Assembly: GCF_014654205.1 (NCBI RefSeq)
Contig: NZ_BNAW01000005.1
Coordinates: forward strand, 1-64,000
Direction: 5' to 3'
DNA from: Amycolatopsis bullii
GTDB lineage: Bacteria > Actinomycetota > Actinomycetes > Mycobacteriales > Pseudonocardiaceae
Length of the DNA stretch: 64,000 bases
In this document: one piece after another, positions 17,940 to 26,352 of the stretch
Numbering within the stretch: the first letter of the stretch is position 1
Layout of the letters: every line of letters starts with the position of its first letter
Notes under the pieces: generated by a model
The model's database searches: none
What the model saw: the letters and a program-made list of their open reading frames with translations, nothing else
Told to the model about the DNA's origin: nothing
Made by a program: the position numbers and the translations under genes

Positions 17940-19123
17940 ACCGTCGCCTCCTCGGCGAGCGTCGGGTTCGCGAACAGCCGCTCGGCCGCCAGGTGCGCGG
18001 CGCCCCGCAGCGGGGCACGCAGGCCGAGCCGGGACGCCACCACCCGCGCCTGGCCCAGCGGCCGGGCGGCGAGCTCGACGCGGACCGGTTCGACCAGCCA
18101 CTCCCCCAGCTCGGCGAAGTAGCCGCCGAGCACGACGACGTCCGGGTCGAGCACGTCGACCACAGTGGACAGTGCGATGCCGAGCGCGACGCCGAGTTCG
18201 TGGACCGCCGTCACCGCGCGCTGGTCGCCGCGCCGGATGCGGTCCTTGAGCAGGGTGACGCGGGCTTCGACGCCGGGCGCGGGATCGTGCAGCGGGTCAC
18301 CCGGCGCCGCGGCCGCGCGCAGGACGGCGGCCAGGTTCGCCTTCGTCTCCAGGCAGCCCGTCCGGCCGCAGGAACACCGCTCGCCGGACGGGTCGACGGC
18401 GATGTGCCCGACCTCGCCCGCGAAGCCGCGCGCGCCGCGCAGGATCGTGCCGCCGGAGACGAACCCGCCGCCGACGGTCGTTCCGCCGCCGAGGTAGCAG
18501 ACCTCGGTCCCGGTGCCCGCGGCCGATTCCGCGAGGGCACCGAGGTTGGCGTCGTTGTCCACGGCGATGGCGTCGACCGGGAGACCGAGCCGGGCCGCCA
18601 TGAGACCGGCGATTTCCGCGTCCCGCCAGCGCAGCGCCGGTGCGAACCGCAGCACGGCGGCGGCCGAATCGACCAGCCCGGGTACCGAGATCGCCACCCC
18701 GACCGGCGGACCGGGCAGCACCCGGTGGGCCAGCCGGGCGAGTTCGTCCATGCCTCTGGGGAGACCGAGCGCGGCGACGTCGACGGCCTCGGTCCACTCG
18801 GCCAGAACGCGGCCGGAGAGATCGGTGACCAGGGCCGACAGCCGGTCGGCTTCGATGCCCAGCGCCAGCGCGTAGGCGTCTTCGCCGTGCAGCTCGACCA
18901 GCCGGCTGGGCCGCCCGTGACCGGAGAGGACCCCGGCGGGGCGGACGAGACCCCGCTCGGCGAGTTCGGTGAGCAGGCCGGGAACCGCGGACTTGGCGAT
19001 CCCGCAGCGGGCCGCCAGCTGCGTCCGCGAGAGCGGACCGGTGCGCAGCGCCCGCAGGACCGCGGCCAGGTTCGCCGTACGCGGGCTCGCCGAGCCGGCT
19101 TGCCTCGTTCCGGTGACGGCCAC
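17936..19123 (-). CDS. ROK-family transcriptional regulator of the sugar operon
   Basis: This 395-residue protein has an N-terminal winged helix (about 17-65, LSRTQLAARCGIAKSAVPGL) and a C-terminal ROK sugar-kinase-like domain. The ROK zinc motif CSCGRTGCLE is intact, as is GEVGHIAVDP. It starts with GTG at 19123 and is the first gene of a run of nine closely spaced genes ending at 6257. Two 25-bp operator-like boxes lie upstream (19156-19180 and 19263-19287). The protein probably represses its own operon and is released by the transported sugar or a metabolite of it. Confidence 0.92.
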   Translation of the reverse strand: MAVTGTRQAGSASPRTANLAAVLRALRTGPLSRTQLAARCGIAKSAVPGLLTELAERGLVRPAGVLSGHGRPSRLVELHGEDAYALALGIEADRLSALVTDLSGRVLAEWTEAVDVAALGLPRGMDELARLAHRVLPGPPVGVAISVPGLVDSAAAVLRFAPALRWRDAEIAGLMAARLGLPVDAIAVDNDANLGALAESAAGTGTEVCYLGGGTTVGGGFVSGGTILRGARGFAGEVGHIAVDPSGERCSCGRTGCLETKANLAAVLRAAAAPGDPLHDPAPGVEARVTLLKDRIRRGDQRAVTAVHELGVALGIALSTVVDVLDPDVVVLGGYFAELGEWLVEPVRVELAARPLGQARVVASRLGLRAPLRGAAHLAAERLFANPTLAEEATV

Positions 19124-19155
19124 GGTGCCCCCATCTTGCGCTGGCTACTGAACGC

Positions 19156-19180
19156 ACTTTGTCGCTCAGGCAGCGAAAGT
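19156..19180. promoter_or_regulatory. Operator-like box 1 upstream of the ROK/sugar operon
   Basis: This 25-bp imperfect inverted repeat starts ACTTT, contains CGCTCAG and ends GCGAAAGT. A second 25-bp sequence with the same ends and the same GCTCAG core lies at 19263-19287. Box 1 is 33 bp before the GTG start of the ROK gene. It is probably bound by that regulator. Confidence 0.55.
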
Positions 19181-19262
19181 AGGGTGACTGGCATCACTCG
19201 TCAAGGTGATACCCGTGCGTTTAGTCGGCTTTTCACCCGGATAGACGTGCGAAACCAGACAT

Positions 19263-19287
19263 ACTTTCGCTCAGTGGATGCAAAAGT
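19263..19287. promoter_or_regulatory. Operator-like box 2 upstream of the ROK/sugar operon
   Basis: This 25-bp sequence starts ACTTTCGCTCAG and ends GCAAAAGT, matching box 1 in length, ends and core. The two boxes start 107 bp apart, close to ten helical turns, so bound regulators could interact by looping. Confidence 0.5.
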
Positions 19288-19357
19288 CTGTCCGGTTCGA
19301 GCGTTACACAGTGGACGCGTTCAGCAACACGCAGTCACCACACGGCCGCCCCTGGAT

Positions 19358-19380
19358 GCAGTGAATGACTCATTCACTGC
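19358..19380. terminator. Perfect 23-bp palindrome after the second ROK gene
   Basis: GCAGTGAATGA is followed by one C and then its exact complement. It begins 18 bp beyond the stop of the leftward ROK gene and is probably its terminator. The core TGAATGACTCATTCA recurs in the larger hairpin at 46822-46866, so it belongs to a repeat family. Confidence 0.6.
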
Positions 19381-19397
19381 GGTCGTGCCGGGGCGGA

Positions 19398-20600
19398 TCA
19401 GCTGCTGAGCGTGAACGCCCGATCGGTGGCCGACCAGGCGGCCCCGATCACGCCCGCCGTCTCGCCCAGCTCGGACAGCACGATCGGCAGGTTCCCGGTG
19501 GCCAGCGGCAGCGAGCGCCGATACACCGCGCTGCGCACCTCGGCGAGCAGCTGGTGCCCGAGCTGGGCCACGCCGCCGCCGATCACGACCATGCCCGGGT
19601 TGATGAAGCAGACCAGCGAGGCGATGACCTGGCCGAGCCGCCGTCCGCCGTCGCGGATGAGGTTGACCGCGCCGGAGTCGCCGGCCGCCGCGGCCCGGCC
19701 GACGTCACGGGCGGTGACCACCCCGCGTTCGGCGGCTGCTTCGGCCAGGTGCGCCGACCGGCCGCTGCGAGCCAGCGCCAGCCCGTCGCGGGCCAGCGCG
19801 GCCCCGCCGAAGTAGGCCTCCAGGCAGCCGACCTCGCCGCACGCGCAGGTCGGGCCGAAGTCGTCGAGCCGGATGTGCCCGATGTCGCCCGCCGTGCCCG
19901 CGACGCCGCGGTAGACCTTGCCGCCGAGCACGATCCCGCAGCCGATCCCGGTGCCGATCTTGACGAACATCAGGTCGTCGGTCGAGCGCGCGACCCCGGC
20001 GTGCCGCTCGCCGAGCGCCATCGCGTTGACGTCGTTGTCCACCGCGACCGGGCAGCCCCAGAGCCCGCCGAGGTGGTCGCGCACGTTGAACCGGTCCCAG
20101 CCGGGCATGATCGGCGGCGCGACGGCCATGCCCTCGGCGAAACTGACCGGCCCGGGCAGCCCGATGCCGGCCGCGACCAGCCTGCCGGGTGCCTCGTCGC
20201 GGACCTTCGCCGCCAGCTCGGCCACCCGCCGCAGCACCGGGTGCGGCCCCTGCCGCACATCGCAGTCCTCGACGGCGTGCGCGAGCACTTCGCACGAAGC
20301 GTCGGTGACCGCCACGCCGACCGACGTGGCACCGACGTCCACGGCGAGCACCCGCAGCTCCCCCGCGAGCCGGACGAGCGTCGAGCGCCGCCCGCCCCGG
20401 CTGGCCGACGGCCCCGCGGCCTCGACCAGGCCGACCTCGGCGAGCCGCGCCACCTCGGCACCCACCCGGGCGCGCGGCAGCTCGAGGCGCTCGCCCAGCT
20501 CTACCCGCGACATCGGGCCGTCGTCGCGGAGCAGGGTCAGCAGCCGGGTCTGGTGCCGGGTTTCGACCATCGACTGCTCCGGGGTGGATACCGTGCTCAT
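19398..20600 (-). CDS. Second ROK-family regulator or sugar kinase-like protein
   Basis: This 400-residue ROK protein has an N-terminal winged helix (about 12-60, MSRVELGERLELPRARVGAEV), so it is a regulator rather than a plain kinase. The sugar-kinase fold follows, with ATP-site GATSVGVAV, KIGTGIGCGIVLGG and the zinc motif CACGEVGCLEAY. The start at ATG 20600 was preferred to upstream ATGs in poor coding context. It stands alone between the hairpin at 19358-19380 and a divergent secreted-peptide gene. Its target genes are not evident; it could act on the neighbouring sugar operon or elsewhere. Confidence 0.88.
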   Translation of the reverse strand: MSTVSTPEQSMVETRHQTRLLTLLRDDGPMSRVELGERLELPRARVGAEVARLAEVGLVEAAGPSASRGGRRSTLVRLAGELRVLAVDVGATSVGVAVTDASCEVLAHAVEDCDVRQGPHPVLRRVAELAAKVRDEAPGRLVAAGIGLPGPVSFAEGMAVAPPIMPGWDRFNVRDHLGGLWGCPVAVDNDVNAMALGERHAGVARSTDDLMFVKIGTGIGCGIVLGGKVYRGVAGTAGDIGHIRLDDFGPTCACGEVGCLEAYFGGAALARDGLALARSGRSAHLAEAAAERGVVTARDVGRAAAAGDSGAVNLIRDGGRRLGQVIASLVCFINPGMVVIGGGVAQLGHQLLAEVRSAVYRRSLPLATGNLPIVLSELGETAGVIGAAWSATDRAFTLSS

Positions 20601-20748
20601 TCGCCTCAGCGTACTGGTGCTCCACGCCCGGACGGGGTCCGTGTGGGGGTCACCCGAGCCGGTGCGATCCGCGGCGATCCCGTTCATCCGCCGGGCTTCG
20701 GGGCAGCCTCCCGGCATCGCAAACCGGCTCTACGACAGGAGGATCACC

Positions 20749-20946
20749 ATGCGACGGATCACGGCCGCGCTGGGTGCGTTGGCGTTGACGACCGGAGTCC
20801 TCATCGGCACCGCAGGGCCCGTCTCGGCCCAGGCGGAGACCATCCCGGTGGGGAGCTGCATCGGGAGCTCACTGGAGATGTTCGCGGTGACGGGCCTGTG
20901 CGTCCTCCCCCGGAACTTCCCGGTCCTCACCTATCCCGGCAGCTGA
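20749..20946 (+). CDS. Small secreted two-cysteine peptide
   Basis: This 65-residue protein begins at ATG 20749 after a strong AGGAGG. It has a classical signal peptide (1-28, ending VSAQA). The mature part of ~37 residues contains two cysteines (VGSCIGSS and GLCVLP), which could form one disulfide. I do not recognise a family. It is divergent to the ROK gene and convergent with the monooxygenase gene. Base composition and ribosome site support a real gene. Confidence 0.75.
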   Translation: MRRITAALGALALTTGVLIGTAGPVSAQAETIPVGSCIGSSLEMFAVTGLCVLPRNFPVLTYPGS

Positions 20947-20988
20947 CGAGCCCGGCGGCGGCGGCCGCGGCGATCCGGCCCGGCCGCC

Positions 20989-22173
20989 TCACCGCACCGG
21001 CACGGGGAAGTCCGGCAGCGTCAGCGCCGAATGCTCGGGCCGGGGCTCACTCCGCGGCACCGCGGTGAGCTGCCGGAGCGCGGCGTTGCGGCGTTCGAGC
21101 GCTTCCGCCGTCGCCGGGAAGAGCGTGGCCTGCCCCGCGGTCACCAGCGCCTGGTTGGCTTCGACGAAGCCCCGGAACCGGTTCTCGTAGGCGGCGAAGG
21201 CCGCCGCGTGGTCCGGGATGGTGGCCAAGGCGTGGCCGAGCAGGTACGCGCCCACCAGGGCGAGGCTGGCGCCCTGGCCGGTGAGGAACGACGGCGCGTG
21301 GGCGGCGTCGCCGGCGAGCGCGACGCGGCCGGACGACCAGGCCGGCATGCGGATCTGGCTGATCACGTCGAAGAACAGGTCGTCGGCCTGCCGCATCGCC
21401 GCCACCATGCGCGGGACTTCCCAGCCGTCGCCCGCGAAAGTGCCGGCGATGAGGTCGCGCTGCGCCTCGGGGTCGCGGAACGCCTCCAGCGGCGGTTCCG
21501 GCCGGGCGGAGACCAGGAAGCCGTGCACTTCTTCGCTGTCCAGGACCGCGTACAGCGCCGCGCCCTTGCCCGGCGTGCTCCACGCGAGCCCCTCGCGGAA
21601 GAGCCCGAAGTCGTTGGGCATGGTGAACCCGGCGAAGCAGTAGCCGAGGTAGTGGTGGAACGGTGCCTCGTCGCCGAAGACCAGCTCCCGGGTCCGGGAA
21701 TGCAGGCCGTCGGCGCCGATCACCAGGTCGTAGCGCTCTTCGCGGCCGCCGCGGAAGGTCACGTCGACCCCGCCCGCGTGGTCCGCGAGGGTTTCGATCG
21801 TGTCGCCGAACCGGAATTCGACGTCGTCGCGCACCAGGTCGTACAGCGTCCGGATCAGGTCGCCGCGGCGGATCTCGAGGTCTCCGCCTTCGGTGGCGCC
21901 GATGATCGCCTCCGGGGCCAGCGACGCGATCACGCCGCCGTCGGCGTCGAGGAACGTCAGCCGCCGCGTCGAGATGTGCAGGTCCCGCAGGCGCGGCAGG
22001 ATCCCCATCCGGCCGACCGCGTCCAGCGCCGTGCCGCGGACGTCGATGGGATAGCCGCCGACCCGGAGTCCGGCTGCCTTCTCCACGACGGTGACCGCGA
22101 AGCCGGCCTGCCGCAGCCAGAACGCCAATGCCGGTCCGGCGATGCTGGCCCCCGAGATCAGAACTCGCTTCAT
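20989..22173 (-). CDS. FAD-dependent class A monooxygenase (TetX/UbiH type)
   Basis: This 394-residue flavoprotein has three classical motifs: the FAD/ADP site GASIAGPALA (8-17), the DG motif VIGADGLHSRTR (about 150-161) and the GD motif GRVALAGDAAHAPS (about 283-296). Members hydroxylate aromatic or polyketide substrates, and some inactivate tetracyclines or rifamycins. The physiological substrate is not readable. It is transcribed divergently from a MarR regulator, with matching 21-bp operators near each start, so the pair looks like an inducible detoxification or catabolic unit. Confidence 0.92.
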   Translation of the reverse strand: MKRVLISGASIAGPALAFWLRQAGFAVTVVEKAAGLRVGGYPIDVRGTALDAVGRMGILPRLRDLHISTRRLTFLDADGGVIASLAPEAIIGATEGGDLEIRRGDLIRTLYDLVRDDVEFRFGDTIETLADHAGGVDVTFRGGREERYDLVIGADGLHSRTRELVFGDEAPFHHYLGYCFAGFTMPNDFGLFREGLAWSTPGKGAALYAVLDSEEVHGFLVSARPEPPLEAFRDPEAQRDLIAGTFAGDGWEVPRMVAAMRQADDLFFDVISQIRMPAWSSGRVALAGDAAHAPSFLTGQGASLALVGAYLLGHALATIPDHAAAFAAYENRFRGFVEANQALVTAGQATLFPATAEALERRNAALRQLTAVPRSEPRPEHSALTLPDFPVPVR

Positions 22174-22182
22174 GACATCTCC

Positions 22183-22203
22183 TATAGCTAAGTTAGGTAT
22201 CTA
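22183..22203. promoter_or_regulatory. MarR operator, copy 1 (monooxygenase side)
   Basis: This 21-bp box TATAGCTAAGTTAGGTATCT(A) has a near-palindromic core. It begins 10 bp from the monooxygenase start. It is identical to the box at 22253-22273 except for two C/G exchanges, and the region is AT-rich in an otherwise GC-rich window. Confidence 0.75.
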
Positions 22204-22252
22204 TGTTCGAGGTGCGACAATGCGCGTGATCAACCCCCGACTCGACCGACTA

Positions 22253-22273
22253 TATACCTAAGTTAGCTATCTA
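22253..22273. promoter_or_regulatory. MarR operator, copy 2 (marR side)
   Basis: This 21-bp box begins TATACCTAAGTTAGCTATCT and lies directly before the marR ribosome site. Combining the better halves of both copies gives the perfect palindrome TACCTAAGTTAGGTA. Two sites 70 bp apart let one MarR dimer pair control both divergent promoters. Confidence 0.75.
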
Positions 22274-22279
22274 AGAGGT

Positions 22280-22762
22280 GTGATGGGCGACACAGACGCC
22301 ACCGATCTGCGGACCGTGCTGCCCCGGATCCTGCAGCTGGGCACCCTGATGAACCGCAGCGGCCTCGGCGAACGGGCGCTGAAGCAGATCGGGGCCGAGC
22401 TCGACCGGCCCGGACTGTCGATCATCCTCGCCCTGCACATGACCGGGAAGGCGATGCGCGTCGGCGAGATCGCGGACCGGATGCAGGTCGCCGGGCCGCA
22501 CGTCACGCGGCACCTGCACGTGCTCGAACGGCGGCGGCTCGTGCGCGGCCTGGCCGACCCCGACGACCGGCGCGCCCGGCTGGTCGAGCTGACCCCCGAC
22601 GGCGCCGAGATCGCCGACCGGTACGTCACCACCCTGCTCGGCTGGTTCGGCGACGCGCTGTCCGGCTGGACGCCGGCGGACCGCCGCACCTTCTACGACC
22701 TGCTCCTGCGGTTCACCGACGACCTCGCGGCCTTCCTGTCGGCGACCGCCGAACAGGAGTGA
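22280..22762 (+). CDS. MarR-family transcriptional regulator
   Basis: This protein has 159-160 residues; it can start at GTG 22280 or the adjacent ATG 22283 behind AGAGG. A winged helix occupies about 58-105 (MRVGEIADRMQVAGPHVTRHLHVLERRRLV), with the wing motif DPDDRRARLVELT. Flanking helices form the dimer. It is divergent from the monooxygenase and very likely binds the twin boxes between them, being released by a phenolic or similar ligand. Confidence 0.93.
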   Translation: MMGDTDATDLRTVLPRILQLGTLMNRSGLGERALKQIGAELDRPGLSIILALHMTGKAMRVGEIADRMQVAGPHVTRHLHVLERRRLVRGLADPDDRRARLVELTPDGAEIADRYVTTLLGWFGDALSGWTPADRRTFYDLLLRFTDDLAAFLSATAEQE

Positions 22763-22766
22763 GGGT

Positions 22767-23645
22767 TCAGTGCCGCGCGAACTGCCGTGACGTCGGCTGG
22801 CTGACGCCGGGCTTGACCGGCAGCGGATCGATGACCAGCCGTTCGCCGTAGATGTCGGTGACCGCGACGGAACCGCCGCACCCGGCGCCGTTCTCCGACA
22901 GGAAGTAGTTGTAGTCCGTGCGCTGCAGCCGTTTCCAGCTGCCGCCCACGCGAACTTCCAGCCGGGCCACCGGGTTGCGGTGGCCGATCACCTGGATCCC
23001 GCACCAGTACTGGGACGAGCCGTCCTTGTAGTGCAGGGAAATGTCCGGCACCGACGGCGGGTCCACCAGCTTCCAGGTGACCGGGAGCTCGCCGAGGTTG
23101 CGCGCCCCGAGCCGGTCGAACGCCTTCGGGTTCAGGTCCACCTGGCCCACCCGGCACGGCGCCGGGCACAGGTTGGTGATCCGCACGGTCACGTTCGCGC
23201 CGTTGGCCGCCTGCACCCGGATGTAGGCCCCGCACGCCAGGGAACCCTCGAAGTCGGCGACGTTCATGGCCGCGTTCAGCGGATCCGCGCTCGCGTCGTA
23301 CCCGCAGGCACCGGTGCCGTCGGTGTCGTAGAACGTGGCGACGCCGGAGTGGGGCACGCCCGGCTTGATCCGTCCGGCGAGCGGCGCGTCCCCGGAGGCG
23401 GCGGCCGAGGTGGTGGCGGTGGTGGTGGACGTCGGAGGCGGAGTGCTGGACGGCGCCGAGGTCGTGGTCCTGGGTGCAGGCGGCGCCGAGGAGGTGGTGG
23501 CGATCGCCGGCGTGGCGTCCGACCTGCCTGCCGCAGCGGCCGGGGTCGGGCGGTCGGCGCGGGCCGCCACCAGGACGACGACCGTCGCGGCCACCACGAG
23601 CACCGCCACGAGCGACCCGAGCACCGCGCGCCTGCGGCCGGTCAC
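22767..23645 (-). CDS. Membrane-anchored expansin-like protein (DPBB plus CBM63-like)
   Basis: This 292-residue protein starts at GTG 23645, overlapping the GH43 stop as GTGA. It has a single N-terminal membrane segment or signal anchor (about 8-32) and a Thr/Pro/Ser-rich linker (about 33-80). A double-psi beta-barrel follows (about 95-190, GVATFYDTDGTGACGYD, with VDLNPKAFDRLG carrying the conserved Asp of bacterial expansins). The C-terminal domain (about 190-280) resembles CBM63, with aromatic residues such as YWCG and DYNYFLSENG. Expansins loosen cell-wall polysaccharides without hydrolysis. Coupling to a glycosidase gene supports a role in plant-wall breakdown. Confidence 0.85.
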   Translation of the reverse strand: MTGRRRAVLGSLVAVLVVAATVVVLVAARADRPTPAAAAGRSDATPAIATTSSAPPAPRTTTSAPSSTPPPTSTTTATTSAAASGDAPLAGRIKPGVPHSGVATFYDTDGTGACGYDASADPLNAAMNVADFEGSLACGAYIRVQAANGANVTVRITNLCPAPCRVGQVDLNPKAFDRLGARNLGELPVTWKLVDPPSVPDISLHYKDGSSQYWCGIQVIGHRNPVARLEVRVGGSWKRLQRTDYNYFLSENGAGCGGSVAVTDIYGERLVIDPLPVKPGVSQPTSRQFARH

Positions 23646-24670
23646 CGGGCGGCCAGCCGGTCGTATTCGGCCCGGGTCACCGGCAGGACGGTGCCGTGCC
23701 GGGGTTTGCCGGGCAGCTGGGCACCCGCCACCGGGCGCCAGTCGCCGGAGTCCAGGTCCGTGGTTTCGAACGGCCGGTACCCGGCGCCGCCGTACTCGTC
23801 GATGAACAGGTACCACTTCTTTTCGGTGTTCGACCGGAACACCAGCGGGCCCTCGCCGCCGACGATCGCGTCCTTGCCGAGGCACTCGCGCACCAGGTGG
23901 TAGCTGCGGCTCAGGAGCACCTCGGCCTTCTCCTCGGTGACGTACCGGCCGCACGGGGTCGAGCCACCGCCGCCGGGGCCGCGGTCGTCCTGGGAGAACC
24001 GGTAGTACTTGCCGCCGTCGCGGATCACCGTGGAATCGATCACCGAATGCCCCGGGTCGAACCACGTCTTCGGCTCGCTGAACGTGCGGAAGTCCCGGGT
24101 GGTCGCGAACATGATCCGGTTGTGGGAGGTCGTCACGTGGCCCGGGTCGTCGGCCGGGTAGATGTTCGACGCCCAGAACACCACGTACTCGCTCCGCGCC
24201 GGGTCGTAGACCGCCTCCGGCGCCCACACGTTGCCCGCGGTTTCCGGCGCGACCGGCACCAGCCGCGGCGCGCTCCACCGCACCAGGTCCGCCGACTCCC
24301 ACACCACGATCGAGCGACTGCCGTGCCGCCACGACTGCTCCCAGTCGTCCCGCCCGTACATCCGCAGGTCCGTCGCGATCAGGAAGAACCGGTCGCCGCG
24401 CGGCGACCGGATGACGAACGGATCGCGGACACCCTTCGTCCCGACATCGGACCGCAACACCGGACCACCACCGGCCGGTTGCCGCCACCGCAGCGGGTCG
24501 TTGCCCCGGCTCAACGAGAAGTACACCTGCTCCCCGTCGGGCGTGCCCTCGCCGGTGAAGTAGGCGAACAGGTATCCGGCGTACCCCGGGCGGGCACTCG
24601 CCGGACCCGCCGGAGCCAGCAGCCCGGCTGCGATCAGCAGCATCGAAGCCAGGATCCGGAACCCCCGCAT
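23642..24670 (-). CDS. Secreted GH43-like beta-propeller glycosidase
   Basis: This 342-residue protein has a signal peptide (1-26) and a five-bladed propeller of the GH43/62 type. Visible markers are GVRDPFVIRSPRG (general-base-type Asp), NVWAPEAVYDP, HSVIDSTVIRDGGKYY (second Asp) and IVGGEGPLVF (acid-type Glu). The family removes arabinose or xylose from plant polysaccharides, but the specificity is unclear here. It overlaps the expansin-like gene, and a second, frameshifted GH43 gene lies upstream. Confidence 0.85.
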   Translation of the reverse strand: MRGFRILASMLLIAAGLLAPAGPASARPGYAGYLFAYFTGEGTPDGEQVYFSLSRGNDPLRWRQPAGGGPVLRSDVGTKGVRDPFVIRSPRGDRFFLIATDLRMYGRDDWEQSWRHGSRSIVVWESADLVRWSAPRLVPVAPETAGNVWAPEAVYDPARSEYVVFWASNIYPADDPGHVTTSHNRIMFATTRDFRTFSEPKTWFDPGHSVIDSTVIRDGGKYYRFSQDDRGPGGGGSTPCGRYVTEEKAEVLLSRSYHLVRECLGKDAIVGGEGPLVFRSNTEKKWYLFIDEYGGAGYRPFETTDLDSGDWRPVAGAQLPGKPRHGTVLPVTRAEYDRLAAR

Positions 24671-24759
24671 GCCTGTTTTCCTCCCTCGAGCCGCCGCGTC
24701 GCCGAATGTTAGCGTTCACATCCAGGCGGCGGAAGAGGAAACCGGCTCTCGCGAGCGGC

Positions 24760-26218
24760 TCAGGAAATCGTCCACACCTGGTTCGCGGCGCCCGTCCCGC
24801 CGAGCTGGGCGACGGGCGCGCCGCTCGCGGTCGACGACACCCCGATCGCCAGGCCGCTGCCGACGTTCTGCAGGATGTACTGGTTCCCGGTCAGGCTGCC
24901 CACCAGGTCCGCGGTCCACTGCTGGCCGGCGCCGCCGGTGCAGGTCCACTGCTGCAGCTGGACGCCGGTCGCCGTCGATCCCCCCGGGACGTCGAGGCAC
25001 AGGCCGCTGTTGACGTTCACCGCCGTGAAGACGTTGTCGGCGATCTTGGTCATCCGCCACTGCTGGTTGGTGCCACCGTGCGCGGGCCACTGGATGATCT
25101 TGCCGCCGGTCGCGGTGGAAGCACCCGAGGCGTCCACGACCATCCCGCTGTCGGCGTTCTTCAGCACGCGCGGGCCGGCGGCGGGCAGGCCCGCGTTCGC
25201 CGACCACGTTCCCGCGTCGGTGTCGAGGGTCCAGGTCGGGTACTGGCCCAGGTTGACCGTCGTGCCGCGGATCGTGAGCGGGAGCCAGATCAGCGGCGAA
25301 TCGCCCATGGCGTTGCCCGTCCACCGGTCACCCGCGTAGACGTAGGTGGTCGCCGAACTGCCCTGGACCGTGATGATGTTCGCGGTCTGGCTGTTGTAGG
25401 TGTTCGTGCCCGGCGCGGCGAAAGTGCGGAACGGCGACCACGGTCCGGCGAGCGATGTTGCCGTCGCGTACACGTTGTCGTTGGTGGCCCACCCGGTGAG
25501 GTGAGAGGCCAGCAGGTAGTACGTCCCGGCGACCTTGATCACGGCCGGGGACTCGTAGTTCGGCAGCGTCGCCACCGCATCCGCCACCGACAGGTAGTCC
25601 GCGGACAGCCGGTAGATGCGCAGGCTGCGGCCGGCGTTCTCGCTCAGCAGGTAGGCGGTCCCGTCGGTGTCCTGGAACAGGCCGATGTCGCGGCTCTGGT
25701 TGCCCAGCGGCTGGAAGCTCCCCCGGTAGCTGTACGGACCGCACGGCGTGGGACTGGTCGCCACCCCGACCCGCTGGTCGGAGTAGCTCGTGTTGTCGAT
25801 GTGCAGGTACATCACGTACGTCCGGGTGGTCGCGTTGTAGATGACCTTGGGCCGTTCGACGATGCGGTTCGGGCCGAGGTCGCCGCTGCCCTGCTTCGCC
25901 AGCGCGATCCCCTGGTGGGTCCAGTTCGCCAGGTCGTCGGAGGTGTAGCACGGGATGTCCTGGAAGGCGGTGTTCGCCGTCGTCTGGGCGGTCTTGTCTT
26001 CCCCGAAGCCGTACCAGGTGGTCCCGGCCCGGACGAATGCCCAGGCCGTGCAGCTGCAGCGCGCGGCCGGCGGTGTCCGTGCGCCGGGCGCCGAGGGTGA
26101 ACGTGTTCACCGCCGCCTGCGCCCGGTCCGCGGGCACCAGAACGCCGGCCAGGACGGCGATCAGGACGACGAGGAAAGCGAGCGGCCGGCTCGGGCTCTG
26201 GTGCGGTGAGCTGGACAT
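24760..26218 (-). pseudogene. GH43-ricin B lectin protein disrupted by a frameshift
   Basis: Reading from ATG 26218 gives a good signal peptide and TFTLGARRTDTAGRALQLHG, then the frame fails near 26036-26042. The homologous reading continues in another frame as TTWYGFGEDKTAQTTANTAF and runs to 24760. That frame contains the rest of a GH43-type propeller (DLGPNRIVERPKVIYN, SYRGSFQPL, YESPAVIKVAGTYYLLAS) and a C-terminal ricin B-like trefoil with QxW repeats (NQQWRM, GQQWTAD, NQVWTIS). The shift equals one extra base or two missing ones. Either the gene is a recent pseudogene or there is an assembly error. The second frame has no start codon of its own upstream of the break. Confidence 0.8.
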
Positions 26219-26242
26219 CGGGTGTCCTCTCCCTCGGGGTAT

Positions 26243-26254
26243 CGAACCGGTTCG
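26243..26254. promoter_or_regulatory. LacI-type operator, proximal
   Basis: The perfect 12-bp palindrome CGAACCGGTTCG lies 25 bp upstream of the GH43-ricin gene start. The pattern with a central CpG is typical of LacI-family sites. A near copy is at 26330-26341. No LacI gene is in the window. Confidence 0.55.
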
Positions 26255-26329
26255 GCGGATCGAATCGCCAGGATGGTAACCGAGCCAAGGCCAGGACCGG
26301 GAAACTTACACCGGCACGGAAGAGCCAGT

Positions 26330-26341
26330 CGAATCGGTTCG
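26330..26341. promoter_or_regulatory. LacI-type operator, distal
   Basis: CGAATCGGTTCG differs by one base from the perfect palindrome at 26243-26254, 87 bp closer to the gene. It lies between the TPR gene stop and the GH43-ricin promoter. Two spaced sites fit repression by looping. Confidence 0.45.
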
Positions 26342-26352
26342 AGCACGCCCGA

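Noticed and set aside
24760..25815. Treating the downstream frame of the GH43-ricin gene as an independent intact gene from ATG 25815
   Set aside because: Homology to the GH43 fold extends upstream of that ATG in the same frame, so the ATG is internal and the gene is better described as frameshifted.
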